In this document: in pieces, positions 43,467 to 52,738 of the stretch | How the letters are laid out: each line of letters starts with the position of its first letter | Numbering within the stretch: the first letter of the stretch is position 1 | Assembly (NCBI GenBank): GCA_002083365.1 | Contig: LVWS01000038.1 | Coordinates: 113,238-177,237 of the forward strand | Length of the DNA stretch: 64,000 bases | From: Nitrospira sp. SG-bin1 | Lineage (GTDB): Bacteria > Nitrospirota > Nitrospiria > Nitrospirales > Nitrospiraceae | Direction of reading: 5' to 3' | The notes under the pieces: generated by a model | What the model was told of the DNA's origin: nothing | The model's database searches: none | The model's input: the letters and a program-made list of their open reading frames with translations, nothing else | Made by a program: the position numbers and the translations under genes

Positions 43467-43883
43467 CTAGGTGGGATCTCCTTCAATGGGACGACGATCC
43501 TTGTAGCCTGTTGTAACTTCGTGCCACCAGCGAATTTCTTTCTCGCCAAGTTTCCAACACAAATAGACAACGCGGCCTTCGCGGATATGAGGAAAGTCAC
43601 AGAGGCCAAGATCGATGTCCTTGACGACCACTCCCATCTCGTGGATAGCATGTAGATTGGTGCTGATGTCCTGAATGCTTTTCACATAAGAGGCACCGGC
43701 TGGCGTCCCACCTCCGAAACATGCATTGGCCGACGCGTATCTTGCTTCGGTGCGGGTTCGCATCAGCACGGTCTTACCTTCCTGGATAGTTGACAAATGC
43801 AACTGGAGTTGAGGGATAAGCTGATTGGCCTCAAAGACAGAAAACACGCGGCCAGGGCTGGTTTCGTTTTCGTCACGTGCCAT
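43467..43883 (-). CDS. DUF2203 protein
   Basis: 138 residues. The family pattern is complete: an N-terminal FSVFEANQLIPQLQLHLSTI, then GVVVKDIDLGLCDFPHIREG and VVYLCWKLGEKEIRWWHEVT, finishing GYKDRRPI. DUF2203 proteins are small and cytoplasmic, with unknown function. A ~20-residue Gly/Ala-rich insertion (FGGGTPAGASYVKS) sits between the two halves. Confidence 0.85.
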   Translation of the reverse strand: MARDENETSPGRVFSVFEANQLIPQLQLHLSTIQEGKTVLMRTRTEARYASANACFGGGTPAGASYVKSIQDISTNLHAIHEMGVVVKDIDLGLCDFPHIREGRVVYLCWKLGEKEIRWWHEVTTGYKDRRPIEGDPT

Positions 43884-44028
43884 GTGGTGCGCGCCGTATC
43901 GCCATTGTGTTCAATGTGTAACACACTTTAAATTCGAGGAACAACCTGTAAAGCACAGGACTCCAGGATAGGCCGATGCACCATTGCTAATAAATAATTG
44001 AGTAGGCGGGACAAAATCTGTATGCCAG

Positions 44029-44057
44029 TTGACAATCGGTTAATGGCTGGGTATCAT
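44029..44057 (+). promoter_or_regulatory. Sigma-70 promoter for rho
   Basis: TTGACA (44029-44034), exactly 17 bases, then TATCAT (44052-44057). Start predicted near 44064, giving a leader of about 330 bases before rho. Long leaders are typical where Rho represses its own transcription. Confidence 0.7.
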
Positions 44058-44398
44058 CAAGTCAGCATCTAGATCTGAGCTGATCTCTCCATCAAAGAAA
44101 TCAAGTCCTGAACCTGTCCCGATTAAATCTAGCAGCAGTGAAAGTAAAGTGACTTAAGTTGGTCAATCAAAGACTGTGCTTGGGCCGGAGAACCTGGAGA
44201 CGACAGACTTGCCCTCGCACGAAGCAAGCGACAAACTTCCACAAGCTATTCCAACCCGAGTCAGACCAAAGACCTAAAGCTCATCGGCACGATCAAGATT
44301 ACGTTTGGCATGGCTAATCAGTTTCGAGCGAATTCTTTTAAATGGGAACCGAGCCAAGGCTCGAGAGGAGTTGTATGTCAGTAGCTAGGGGGGAAGTA

Positions 44399-45646
44399 AT
44401 GCATCTTGCAGAACTGAAGCAGAAGTCCATCGCAGACCTGAATGACGTCGCTCGGGACCTCAAAATCGAAGGGGCGGCCAATTTGAGGAAACAGGAGTTG
44501 ATCTTTGCGATCCTCCAAGCCCAGACGGAAAAAAACGGCGTGGTTTTTGGGGAAGGGGTTTTGGAAACCCTTCCGGACGGATTCGGTTTCCTGCGGGCGC
44601 CTGATTCCAATTATCTGCCGGGTCCAGACGACATTTACATTTCTCCCTCCCAAATTCGTCGGTTCAACCTTCGCACGGGTGACATCGTATCGGGGCAAAT
44701 TCGTCCTCCGAAAGAAAGCGAGCGGTATTTCGCTCTCCTCAAGGTCGAGAAAGTCAACTACGAAGACCCGGAAGTCGCTCGAGATAAGATTCTCTTCGAC
44801 AATCTAACGCCACTCTACCCTGAGGAACGGATCCAATTGGAGTTTGACCGAGAAGAATACTGCACCAGGGTCATGGATCTCATCACGCCGATCGGTAAAG
44901 GTCAGCGCGGATTGATCGTCGCTGCCCCTCGTACCGGTAAGACGATGCTCCTCCAGGCGATCGCCCGGGCCATTCTCAAAAATCACAAGGAAGTCACACT
45001 CATTGTTTTGTTGATTGACGAACGACCGGAGGAAGTGACCGATTGGCAGCGACAAGTGAAGGCGGAAGTCATCAGCTCCACGTTTGATGAGCCGGCACAG
45101 CGGCATGCCCAAGTGGCTGAAATGGTGTTGGAGAAAGCGAAGCGGCTCGTCGAGCACAAGAAGGACGTGGTCATCCTCCTGGACAGCATCACCCGCCTTG
45201 CGCGGGCCTACAACACCATCGCACCGCCCAGCGGCAAGGTACTCTCCGGAGGTCTCGATTCCAATGCGCTTCAGCGGCCGAAACGCTTTTTTGGAGCGGC
45301 TCGCAACATAGAGAACGGCGGGAGTTTGACCATCATGGCTACGGCACTTGTCGATACGGGTAGCCGTATGGATGACGTTATCTTCGAAGAGTTCAAAGGG
45401 ACCGGTAACATGGAGGTTCATTTAGACCGTCGGTTGGCGGACAAGCGCTTGTTCCCGGCGATCGATATCAGTCAATCCGGAACGAGAAAAGAAGAACTGT
45501 TGGTGGATAAGGATCGCCTGAACAAGATGTGGATCCTCCGTAAGGTGCTCAGTCCCTTGGGAACGATGGAGGCCATGGAATTCCTGATGGATAAGATCGG
45601 GGGGACCAAGAATAATCAAGAGTTCCTGCAATCGATGAACCGATAA
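44399..45646 (+). CDS. rho: Transcription termination factor Rho
   Basis: 415 residues. ATP-driven RNA translocase that ends transcription. Residues 1-45 form the N-terminal helix bundle (LAELKQKSIADLNDVARDLK); the RNA-binding cold-shock domain spans about 50-115 (DGFGFLRAPDSNYLPGPDDI); Walker A is AAPRTGKTM near residues 175-183, Walker B VILLDSITRLARAYN, and the secondary RNA site lies near GGLDSNALQRPKRFFGAARN. Start at 44399 matches the usual N-terminus and has GGGGGAAG upstream; ATG at 44375 (after GAGGAG) would add eight residues. Confidence 0.97.
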   Translation: MHLAELKQKSIADLNDVARDLKIEGAANLRKQELIFAILQAQTEKNGVVFGEGVLETLPDGFGFLRAPDSNYLPGPDDIYISPSQIRRFNLRTGDIVSGQIRPPKESERYFALLKVEKVNYEDPEVARDKILFDNLTPLYPEERIQLEFDREEYCTRVMDLITPIGKGQRGLIVAAPRTGKTMLLQAIARAILKNHKEVTLIVLLIDERPEEVTDWQRQVKAEVISSTFDEPAQRHAQVAEMVLEKAKRLVEHKKDVVILLDSITRLARAYNTIAPPSGKVLSGGLDSNALQRPKRFFGAARNIENGGSLTIMATALVDTGSRMDDVIFEEFKGTGNMEVHLDRRLADKRLFPAIDISQSGTRKEELLVDKDRLNKMWILRKVLSPLGTMEAMEFLMDKIGGTKNNQEFLQSMNR

Positions 45647-45741
45647 GGGGTACTTGTTTCTTGCGGTGGCTTCAGATAAAGTATCGCCCCTTGAGAATAG
45701 GTCCAAGACATTTGCAATTCTTCCCTAAGGAGTCCTGGCTC

Positions 45742-45948
45742 ATGCAGAAGGGCATTCATCCGGTCTACCGAGAGGCGACAGTTCACTGTGCCTGCGGAAA
45801 TTCGTTTAAGACACGTACCACCATCGGTGACATCAGCGTCGACATCTGCTCCAATTGCCATCCGTTCTTCACCGGTACCCAAAAGATCGTCGACACCGAA
45901 GGGCGTGTTGAGCGGTTCAAAAAGAAGTACGCGAAGAAGGGGAAGTAG
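45742..45948 (+). CDS. rpmE: 50S ribosomal protein L31
   Basis: 68 residues. Zinc-binding type: Cys16 and Cys18 (HCACGN) with Cys36 and Cys39 (DICSNCHPF). The order KGIHP...FFTGTQKIVDTEGRVERF is diagnostic. Start at 45742 has AAGGAG upstream. It follows rho by 95 bases, a common bacterial pairing, and is closed by the terminator at 45965. Confidence 0.97.
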   Translation: MQKGIHPVYREATVHCACGNSFKTRTTIGDISVDICSNCHPFFTGTQKIVDTEGRVERFKKKYAKKGK

Positions 45949-45964
45949 CGCACCACCTTGGTAG

Positions 45965-46004
45965 AAAAGAGACCCTGCTTCGCGTGTGAAGCAGGGTCTC
46001 TTTT
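45965..46004 (+). terminator. Intrinsic terminator after rpmE
   Basis: AAAAGAGACCCTGCTTC (45965-45981), six-base loop, then the exact complement ending at 46004 and continuing into a T run to 46008. It ends the rho-rpmE unit and separates it from prfA. Confidence 0.92.
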
Positions 46005-46047
46005 TTTTGTCGCGGTGGTGTGCCACTGAAGGTCGAGGTATGAAGCG

Positions 46048-47127
46048 ATGGAAGCAGTCTTGCTCAAGAAATGGGAGAGTCTCGCCTCTCGGTTTCAAGA
46101 GTTGACCGATCAGCTCATGGATCCGTCCGTCGTCAGCCAGCCGGGCTTGTTGCACAGGTTGAGCAAGGAGCGGACCGATCTTGAGCCGGCGGTCAGACTT
46201 TTTGAAGCGTATCGGGAGAATGTGAAACAACTGGAAGACGCGCTGGGGATCCTCGCCGATCCGTCGGCGGGTACTGAGCTGCATAAGCTGGCCGCGGAAG
46301 AGAAAGTCGAGTTGGAACGGCAACGGATCGCAGTCGAAGAGCAAGTCAGAGAATTGCTAATCCCAAAGGACCCGCGGGACGAGAAGAGCTTGGTGCTCGA
46401 AATTCGCGCCGGGACGGGTGGAGACGAAGCTGCATTGTTTGCCGGGGAACTCTTTCGGCTGTATGTCAAATACGCCGAAAAGAAGGGATTCAAGGTTGAC
46501 ACAGTTGAAGCGTCTGAAACGGGCATCGGAGGGTACAAGAACATCGTCGCCTTGATTGAGGGCAAGGGAGCGTATAGCCATTTCAAGTATGAAGCCGGCG
46601 TTCATCGGGTGCAGCGGGTTCCCGTCACGGAAGCGAGTGGCCGCATTCATACGTCGACGGTGACGGTGGCGGTCATGCCCGAAGTCGATGAAGTCGATGT
46701 CCAGATCGACGCGAAGGATTTACGGATCGATACCTTTTGCTCGTCGGGAGCCGGTGGACAGAGCGTGAATACCACCTATTCAGCCGTTCGTATCACCCAT
46801 CTGCCCACTGGGGTGGTCGTGACGTGTCAGGATGAGCGATCTCAGTTGAAAAACCGGACCAAGGCCATGCGTACCTTGCGGGCCCGGATCGTCGATGCTG
46901 AACGGGAAAAACAAGAAGCAGAGATCGCGCAGAATCGGAAGTCTCAAGTGGGGTCCGGGGAGCGGAGCGAGAAAATCAGGACGTACAATTTCCCGCAGAA
47001 CCGTGTTACGGATCACCGTGTCGGCATGACCCTTCACAAACTGGAATTGGTGATGGAAGGTGACCTTGACGAAATCGTTCAGGCGTTGAAGGCACAACAG
47101 CAGCAGGCTGAAACCGCCAACGTGTAA
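46048..47127 (+). CDS. prfA: Peptide chain release factor 1
   Basis: 359 residues. Reads UAA and UAG stop codons. The stop-recognition loop RVPVTEASGRIHTS holds the P-x-T motif that marks RF1, and the GGQ tripeptide that triggers hydrolysis is at residues 236-238 (SGAGGQSVNTT). The Gln of GGQ is the target of PrmC, whose gene follows three bases later. Length is normal. The start at 46048 is preceded by a GAGG about ten bases away. Confidence 0.97.
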   Translation: MEAVLLKKWESLASRFQELTDQLMDPSVVSQPGLLHRLSKERTDLEPAVRLFEAYRENVKQLEDALGILADPSAGTELHKLAAEEKVELERQRIAVEEQVRELLIPKDPRDEKSLVLEIRAGTGGDEAALFAGELFRLYVKYAEKKGFKVDTVEASETGIGGYKNIVALIEGKGAYSHFKYEAGVHRVQRVPVTEASGRIHTSTVTVAVMPEVDEVDVQIDAKDLRIDTFCSSGAGGQSVNTTYSAVRITHLPTGVVVTCQDERSQLKNRTKAMRTLRARIVDAEREKQEAEIAQNRKSQVGSGERSEKIRTYNFPQNRVTDHRVGMTLHKLELVMEGDLDEIVQALKAQQQQAETANV

Positions 47128-47130
47128 ACG

Positions 47131-48021
47131 ATGACCGCTCTTCGAGCCACAGATGCGAGAACGATCGGCCAGCTCATCGCATGGGCCCAGCGCTCGTTGG
47201 ACTCGTCCGGAACGGCGAATACCGCTCAAGAGGCCCGATGGCTTTTGGCCCATGCTCTTGGAGTGAAGCAACATGAGTTGGTGAGTGGGGCTGACCATCC
47301 GGTGACGGCCGAACAACACACACGCGCCGCGGCTTTCGTCTCACGGCGGACTGCACGGGAACCGCTTCAGTACATTTTAGGTACGCAAGAGTTTTGCGGA
47401 CTGGACTTTTGCGTCAATCCAGCGGTGCTCATCCCTCGACCGGAGACGGAGTTGTTGGTGCAGGCAGTCCTCAAGGAGGGAGGACTCACTGAAGCGTCGA
47501 CGCTCGTCGATGTGGGAACAGGGTCCGGTTGCATCGCGGTGACGTTGGCGACCATCCTGAGCGGCATGCGAATCTTTGCCCTGGACTGTTCCAAAGACGC
47601 ATTGACCGTTGCAAAGGAAAACGCGGAGCGACAGGGGGTCAGGGACAAGATTACCTGGGGAGAAGGGGATCTCTTGTCTTCATTGCGCACACATCACCTT
47701 GAGAAAATGGTCGATGTCGTTGTGTCCAATCCTCCATACATTGCCGAGGACGCGTGGGCCCATCTGCAACCCGAAGTCCGGGATTTTGAACCGCGGTTGG
47801 CGTTGGTCGCCGGGCAGAAGGGGACGGAATTTCATGAACGATTGCTCCACGATGCACGCGAACTCCTTGTGTCAGGTGGATTGCTCGTGATGGAACTGGG
47901 GCAGGGCCAAGCTGCCCTCGTACGAGAGGCAGCGGAGCAAATCGGAGGTTATACAGGGCTTCAAACCGTCAAGGATGAAGCCGGCATCGAACGAGTGATG
48001 ATCGTGCGGCGGGCCGGTTAG
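47131..48021 (+). CDS. prmC: Release factor glutamine methyltransferase
   Basis: 296 residues. Methylates the GGQ glutamine of release factors using S-adenosylmethionine. An N-terminal helical domain (residues 1-85) with REPLQYILGTQEF is followed by the Rossmann fold: SAM motif VDVGTGSGCIAVTLA and the catalytic NPPY at residues 200-203. It follows prfA directly, as in many bacteria, and ends nine bases before murA. Confidence 0.96.
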   Translation: MTALRATDARTIGQLIAWAQRSLDSSGTANTAQEARWLLAHALGVKQHELVSGADHPVTAEQHTRAAAFVSRRTAREPLQYILGTQEFCGLDFCVNPAVLIPRPETELLVQAVLKEGGLTEASTLVDVGTGSGCIAVTLATILSGMRIFALDCSKDALTVAKENAERQGVRDKITWGEGDLLSSLRTHHLEKMVDVVVSNPPYIAEDAWAHLQPEVRDFEPRLALVAGQKGTEFHERLLHDARELLVSGGLLVMELGQGQAALVREAAEQIGGYTGLQTVKDEAGIERVMIVRRAG

Positions 48022-48030
48022 GGGCATGGG

Positions 48031-49299
48031 ATGGACGAAATCCTTATCAACGGCGGTAAACGATTGTCGGGTGAAGTCCGTATCAGTGGCGCAAAAAATT
48101 CCGCGCTGCCGATCCTGGCGGCCACCATTCTTGGCGGTGGTGAGTGCGTCATCACCAATGTTCCGAGGGTCGTTGACGTTTTGACGATGGGCAAACTCCT
48201 TGGGATTCTCGGGGCTCAGGTGTCTCATGAGGGGAATCGGGCGGTCATCCGAGTCGATGCGATCAAATCGACTGAAGCTCCCTATGATCTCGTCAAGACG
48301 ATGCGGGCCTCGGTTTTGGTCCTCGGTCCCTTGGTTGCCCGCTGGGGTGAAGCCAAGGTTTCGCTCCCTGGAGGCTGTGCCATCGGCTCCAGACCGGTCA
48401 ATCTTCATTTGGCGGGGTTGGCAAAATTGGGAGCGGACATTTCCATTGAGCATGGCTATATCACGGCCAAGGCGAAGCGATTGAGAGGTGACCGCATCTA
48501 CTGTGATACGCCGACGGTGACTGGTACGGAAAACCTTATGATGGCAGCCTCGCTCGCCGAAGGGGTGACGGTGCTGGAAAATGCGGCCAGAGAACCGGAA
48601 ATCGTCGATCTGGCGGATTTTCTCATCAAGCGGGGTGCGCGAATCCACGGGGCAGGAACCGACATGATTACGGTGGAGGGAGTGCGCGAACTGCATGGCG
48701 GAGACCACGAAGTGATCCCGGATCGTATTGAGGCCGGTACGTACTTGGTGGCCTCCGCCATCACTCGCGGCGACGTCACCGTCACTCATTGCCGTCCCAG
48801 GCACCTTGAAGCCGTGCTGATGAAGTTCCGTGAGGCTGGGGCCGACGTGCAGGAAGAAAAAGACAGTGTGCGTTTGACCATGCCGGACACGTTGCGAGGA
48901 ACCGATGTGAAGACGTTGCCTTTTCCTGGGTATCCCACCGACATGCAGGCGCAAATGGTGGCATTGATGAGCCTGGCCGAAGGCACGAGCGTGGTCACCG
49001 AAACCGTGTTTGAGAGCCGGTTTATGCATGTCGAAGAATTGCGACGGATGGGAGCCGATATTCGTGTTGAAGCCAACCGGTTGGTGGTGACCGGACGCAG
49101 GAAGCTCACCGGAGCTCCGGTCATGGCATCGGACCTTCGTGCCAGCGCCGGTCTGATTATCGCCGGTTTGGCTGCAGAAGGACTGACTCAGGTCCAACGC
49201 GTGTACCATCTTGATCGGGGCTACGAGCGAATCGAAGAAAAATTAGGGGCTTTAGGGGCTGATATCCGGCGCCAAAAGGTTTCGACGAAGTCTCTGTAG
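48031..49299 (+). CDS. murA: UDP-N-acetylglucosamine 1-carboxyvinyltransferase
   Basis: 422 residues, full length. First committed step of peptidoglycan synthesis: transfers enolpyruvyl from PEP to UDP-GlcNAc. The active-site loop LPGGCAIGSRPVNLHL carries Cys116, the residue modified by fosfomycin; it is Cys, so no natural Asp substitution. ISGAKNSALP at the N-terminus and DLRASAGLIIAGLAAEG near the C-terminus are standard. It lies seven bases before hisG, linking cell-wall and histidine genes in one transcript. Confidence 0.97.
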   Translation: MDEILINGGKRLSGEVRISGAKNSALPILAATILGGGECVITNVPRVVDVLTMGKLLGILGAQVSHEGNRAVIRVDAIKSTEAPYDLVKTMRASVLVLGPLVARWGEAKVSLPGGCAIGSRPVNLHLAGLAKLGADISIEHGYITAKAKRLRGDRIYCDTPTVTGTENLMMAASLAEGVTVLENAAREPEIVDLADFLIKRGARIHGAGTDMITVEGVRELHGGDHEVIPDRIEAGTYLVASAITRGDVTVTHCRPRHLEAVLMKFREAGADVQEEKDSVRLTMPDTLRGTDVKTLPFPGYPTDMQAQMVALMSLAEGTSVVTETVFESRFMHVEELRRMGADIRVEANRLVVTGRRKLTGAPVMASDLRASAGLIIAGLAAEGLTQVQRVYHLDRGYERIEEKLGALGADIRRQKVSTKSL

Positions 49300-49306
49300 G
49301 AGTCCC

Positions 49307-50005
49307 ATGCTGACCATCGCGTTGTCAAAAGGAAAACTCATCGAATCCGCGCTGACGCTCTTTCGGAAAGCGGGGTACGAAATTTCCGGGTTGTCAGGAG
49401 AGAGTCGGCGGCTGATCTTTGTCAGCCCACAACATAACATGACCTTCCTCATCGTCCGACCCAGTGACGTGCCGACCTATGTGGAATACGGGGGGGCCGA
49501 TGCCGGGATCGTCGGGAAAGACGTTTTGCTGGAGCAGGAAAGTGATGTATACGAACCATTGGATTTAGGATTCGGAGCGTGTAGAATCTCGGTCGCCGCG
49601 CTCCGTGGAGAGGGATCCACCGATCGCCTGTCGTCCAAGATTCGCGTGGCGACAAAGTATCCCCGGATCAGTGAGCGCTATTTCAATACGCGCGGGATTC
49701 CGGTGGAGATCGTCAAGTTATACGGCTCTATCGAGCTGGCTCCGGTGGTGGGGTTGGCGGATCGTATCGTCGATTTGGTCGAAACCGGCAGTACGCTGAA
49801 AGCCCACGACCTTGTGGAAGTGGAAGTCATTACGCAATCGACGGCTCGTTTCATCGTCAATCGCGCGAGCCTTCGACTCAAGCAGGAACCGTTGATGGCG
49901 TTGATTCGTAAACTCAGGGCGGTATTACCGAACCAGCGAGCACTATCGAGCAACGGGCGTCCTCGGACTGCCGGCGCGCGTCGAAAGAAGATGGTCCGTA
50001 CATGA
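49307..50005 (+). CDS. hisG: ATP phosphoribosyltransferase, short form
   Basis: 232 residues. First step of histidine synthesis: ATP plus PRPP. N-terminal LTIALSKGKLIESALTLFRK and the PRPP loop DLVETGSTLKAHDL (with ETGST) are clear. It lacks the C-terminal regulatory domain of the long form, so it probably needs a HisZ partner encoded elsewhere; none is in this window. The last ~20 residues (Arg-rich, RPRTAGARRKKMV) are a basic tail. It overlaps hisD by four bases (ATGA). Confidence 0.95.
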   Translation: MLTIALSKGKLIESALTLFRKAGYEISGLSGESRRLIFVSPQHNMTFLIVRPSDVPTYVEYGGADAGIVGKDVLLEQESDVYEPLDLGFGACRISVAALRGEGSTDRLSSKIRVATKYPRISERYFNTRGIPVEIVKLYGSIELAPVVGLADRIVDLVETGSTLKAHDLVEVEVITQSTARFIVNRASLRLKQEPLMALIRKLRAVLPNQRALSSNGRPRTAGARRKKMVRT

Positions 50006-51285
50006 AGATTGTCACGCAGGCAGATCGCAGTTTTCTTCCTTCCTTGAAAAAAGCTGCGCTTCGAGGGCGGACGACCGGCGCAGCCGTGGAAAAAACCGTA
50101 CGCAACATCCTGCAAGCCGTCGAGCGAGGCGGCGATAAAGCCGTGCTTCGTTACACCCTCCAATTCGACAAGGTCACGCTGAAGGCGGAGGCGTTACGTG
50201 TCACATCGGAGGAGATCAAGAGCGCCTACTTTCAGATCCGGAAAGACGAAGGCGATGCGCTGAGACTCGCCGCTCAGCGAGTGACATCGTTCCATGAGCG
50301 GCAACGGACGAAGACCTGGATGTATCAAGACGGCGATGCCACGTTAGGGCAGGTTGTCGGGCCGGTCGACGCAGTTGGGGTGTATGTGCCGGGAGGAAAA
50401 GCCGTCTACCCCTCTTCCGTCTTGATGTGCGCGATCCCGGCCAAAGTGGCCGGCGTGCCGCGTATCGTGATGGTCACGCCGCCCCAGAAGGACGGGATCA
50501 ATCCCTATTTGCTGGTTGCGGCGGACATTGCCGGAGTGACGGAGATTTATCGCGTTGGCGGCGTTCAGGCGATCGCGGCACTTTCTTACGGGACCAAGAC
50601 CATCGCGCGCGTCGACAAGATCGTCGGACCGGGCAATATCTACGTGGCGACGGCCAAACGATTACTCTATGGCATCGTCGGAATCGACATGGTCGCCGGT
50701 CCGAGCGAATTGTTGGTGGTGGCCGACGACGAAGCTAAACCGGCCCATGTGGCCGCCGACTTGCTCTGTGAAGCCGAGCATGATGAAGACGCCCAGGTAT
50801 TTCTTGTCACGACATCCGAACGATTGGCCAAAGATGTGTCCAAACTCATTGAGGCTCAACTCAAAGGCCTTCAACGAGAAAAGATCGCCTCGAAGTCCAT
50901 TGCGCGCCATTCGGTAGCGTTTGTCGTGTCCTCCATGGACGAGGCCATCGAAGTTGCCAATGAAATCGCAGCCGAACATCTGACGCTGTCCGTGGACAAT
51001 CCGTTTGATTACCTGGAGAAAATCCGCCATGCCGGAGCATTGTTCTTGGGACGATACACGCCGCCGGCAGTCGCCGATTATATTGCGGGTCCGAATCACG
51101 TCTTGCCGACCGGCGGAACAGCACGGTTCTTTTCACCGCTGTCCGTCAATGACTATGTCAAGGTCAGCAACATCGTGCACTACACGAAACAAGAATTGGC
51201 CAAAGTGAAAGATCCGTTGGTGCGGCTGGCGCAGATCGAGGGGTTCGATGCCCATGCCAAGTCAGCGCTGAGCAGGTTTTCATGA
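50002..51285 (+). CDS. hisD: Histidinol dehydrogenase
   Basis: 427 residues. Oxidises histidinol to histidine in two NAD-dependent steps. Signature segments: VGVYVPGGKAVYPSSVLMCA, GGVQAIAALSYGTKTIARVD, the zinc-site region GPSELLVVAD, AEHDEDAQ and ...NHVLPTGGTARFFSPLSV. It overlaps hisG upstream and hisB downstream, each by four bases (ATGA), so the three are translationally coupled. Confidence 0.97.
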   Translation: MKIVTQADRSFLPSLKKAALRGRTTGAAVEKTVRNILQAVERGGDKAVLRYTLQFDKVTLKAEALRVTSEEIKSAYFQIRKDEGDALRLAAQRVTSFHERQRTKTWMYQDGDATLGQVVGPVDAVGVYVPGGKAVYPSSVLMCAIPAKVAGVPRIVMVTPPQKDGINPYLLVAADIAGVTEIYRVGGVQAIAALSYGTKTIARVDKIVGPGNIYVATAKRLLYGIVGIDMVAGPSELLVVADDEAKPAHVAADLLCEAEHDEDAQVFLVTTSERLAKDVSKLIEAQLKGLQREKIASKSIARHSVAFVVSSMDEAIEVANEIAAEHLTLSVDNPFDYLEKIRHAGALFLGRYTPPAVADYIAGPNHVLPTGGTARFFSPLSVNDYVKVSNIVHYTKQELAKVKDPLVRLAQIEGFDAHAKSALSRFS

Positions 51286-51890
51286 AGAAGAATGGATCGG
51301 CTCCACGACAGGCGAGCATTCAACGAGCCACCAAAGAAACCGATATCCGTGTCGAGTGGACTTTGGACGGCAGCGGGCAGGGCAAGATCGACACCGGCGT
51401 CCGGTTCTTCGACCACATGCTCGAGCTGCTTGCCAAACACGGATTTTTCGATCTGACGGTCCAGGCGAAGGGCGACATCGACATCGATGAACATCACACG
51501 GTCGAAGATGTCGGGATCGTGATGGGAAAGGCATTGCACCAGGCATTGGGTGAAAAAGCCGGGATCAAACGATTTGGGTTTGCCTCGGCGCCGCTCGATG
51601 AAACCTTGGCACAGGTCACCGTTGATCTCAGCGGTCGGCCGTTCCTTGTGTACAACGTGACATTGCCGGATCGGAAGATCAAAGCCTTCGATCTCGGCCT
51701 GTTCGAAGATTTCTTCCAGGCCTTTGTGACTCACGGAGGCCTGAACCTACACGTGAATCTGCTCTATGGCCGCAATCCTCACCACATCATGGAAGCCATC
51801 TTCAAGGCGCTGGCCAAGGCGATCGATCAAGCCACGATGCTGGAAGAGCGGCTGGCGGGGAAGGTGCTCTCGACAAAGGGGATGCTGTAA
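51282..51890 (+). CDS. hisB: Imidazoleglycerol-phosphate dehydratase
   Basis: 202 residues, the monofunctional type with no phosphatase domain. Metal-binding repeats are RFFDHMLELLAKHGFFDLTV with DIDEHHTVEDVGIVMG, and the second half has FVTHGGLNLHVNLLYGRNPHH. Dehydrates imidazoleglycerol phosphate. The histidinol-phosphatase must be separate. It overlaps hisD by four bases. After its stop the his operon is interrupted for ~850 bases. Confidence 0.97.
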   Translation: MKKNGSAPRQASIQRATKETDIRVEWTLDGSGQGKIDTGVRFFDHMLELLAKHGFFDLTVQAKGDIDIDEHHTVEDVGIVMGKALHQALGEKAGIKRFGFASAPLDETLAQVTVDLSGRPFLVYNVTLPDRKIKAFDLGLFEDFFQAFVTHGGLNLHVNLLYGRNPHHIMEAIFKALAKAIDQATMLEERLAGKVLSTKGML

Positions 51891-52035
51891 GGGATTTGGA
51901 AATAGCATAATTTGTCAGTTTGAGGAGAGCGGGTTCTGAAAGGGTGCGCGCCCCTTCGTCTTTTGAGTCGGTGAGCTGACTCATGCAGAATGACGGGAAG
52001 ATCGCTGCGTGTTTGTGGGGTGAGTCTTTCTCCCA

Positions 52036-52291
52036 CTGATGCGAGAGAATGTCAGCGGTGTGCAGCGATGAGCATGCATCGCGGTTGTCTTGAGGCACAC
52101 CAAGCTTCCGCTGGCTGACCACATACATGGCAAGATCGATGGCCGTTTCACAGGCTCGCTGTAGATTTAAGACAACGGTATCCCTGCTTGATTGTCAATT
52201 CGGTTCTGTTGTCCCCCGCATGTTCATCCTGAATCCGCTGGCGGCACCGCTCAATGCTGGCGGCTTCGTTGAGGATCACTTCATCAGCCAT
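52036..52291 (-). pseudogene. hepT antitoxin/toxin-module relic, frameshifted and truncated
   Basis: From 52291 the reverse strand encodes MADEVILNEAASIERCRQRI, the HepT N-terminus. Near 52185 the frame shifts; the continuation DTVVLNLQRACETAIDLAMY, VVSQRKLGVPQ is unmistakably HepT. Homology stops near 52036, before the region that normally carries the RxxxxxY toxin motif. It therefore cannot make an active HEPN RNase. Lies opposite to the his genes. Confidence 0.8.
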
Positions 52292-52508
52292 ACACCAGCC
52301 CGCAGTTTGTAAACCCTTCAAGATTCCACGCCGTTCTTCATTCAGCCTGGCATAGTCTGAATAGACGTACATTTCGAATTCTCGACGGGCTTGTTCGTCC
52401 ATAGCGCTCCGGCCCGGGAAGATCTACGTCACTGTCGGGGCGGGCGATTCCCTTCGCCTGTGAGCCAAATCGATACAGTGCGATTAATCCACGGACTGAC
52501 TTGTTCAT
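52292..52508 (-). pseudogene. mntA nucleotidyltransferase relic
   Basis: From the ATG at 52508 the reverse strand encodes IALYRFGSQAKGIARPDSDV, the GSx10DxD nucleotidyltransferase motif of MntA-type antitoxins. The frame then changes, and the family C-terminus FEMYVYSDYARLNEERRGIL appears immediately (52402 onward), so the central ~50-60 residues are deleted. MntA and HepT lie in their normal order. The pair is an extinct toxin-antitoxin module. Confidence 0.75.
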
Positions 52509-52738
52509 GTATTCCACTAGTCCTGTGTCATTCTGTCATTCATAGGTCGCTCCGCCGACTTGCCGAGTTCAGGTTACTGTTCGGTCCCATTCTGTCAATC
52601 GAAAGACCTCAAGCCCCTCATATCTGGGTGGGCACTGCCTGGTGGAATCGGGGACATAGATTGCCAGTGGCAGGAACCATCCAGTTGCGGTATTGTTACC
52701 CTTCCACATATGGATATATTCCATAAGGGGATAACTCC
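52509..52738. other. Decayed flank and hisH upstream region
   Basis: This 230-base stretch joins the mntA relic to hisH. It contains TATGGA-TATAT-TCCATA (52709-52724), and a possible forward promoter: TTGTTA (52693), 16 bases, TATATT (52715-52720). That promoter's start would fall inside the ribosome site AAGGGG, so it would give an almost leaderless transcript; treat it as tentative. Confidence 0.3.

Noticed and set aside
47872..49209. 445-codon open frame on the reverse strand opposite murA
   Set aside because: It is the shadow of murA; His/Arg/Asp-rich with no known domain and no ribosome site.
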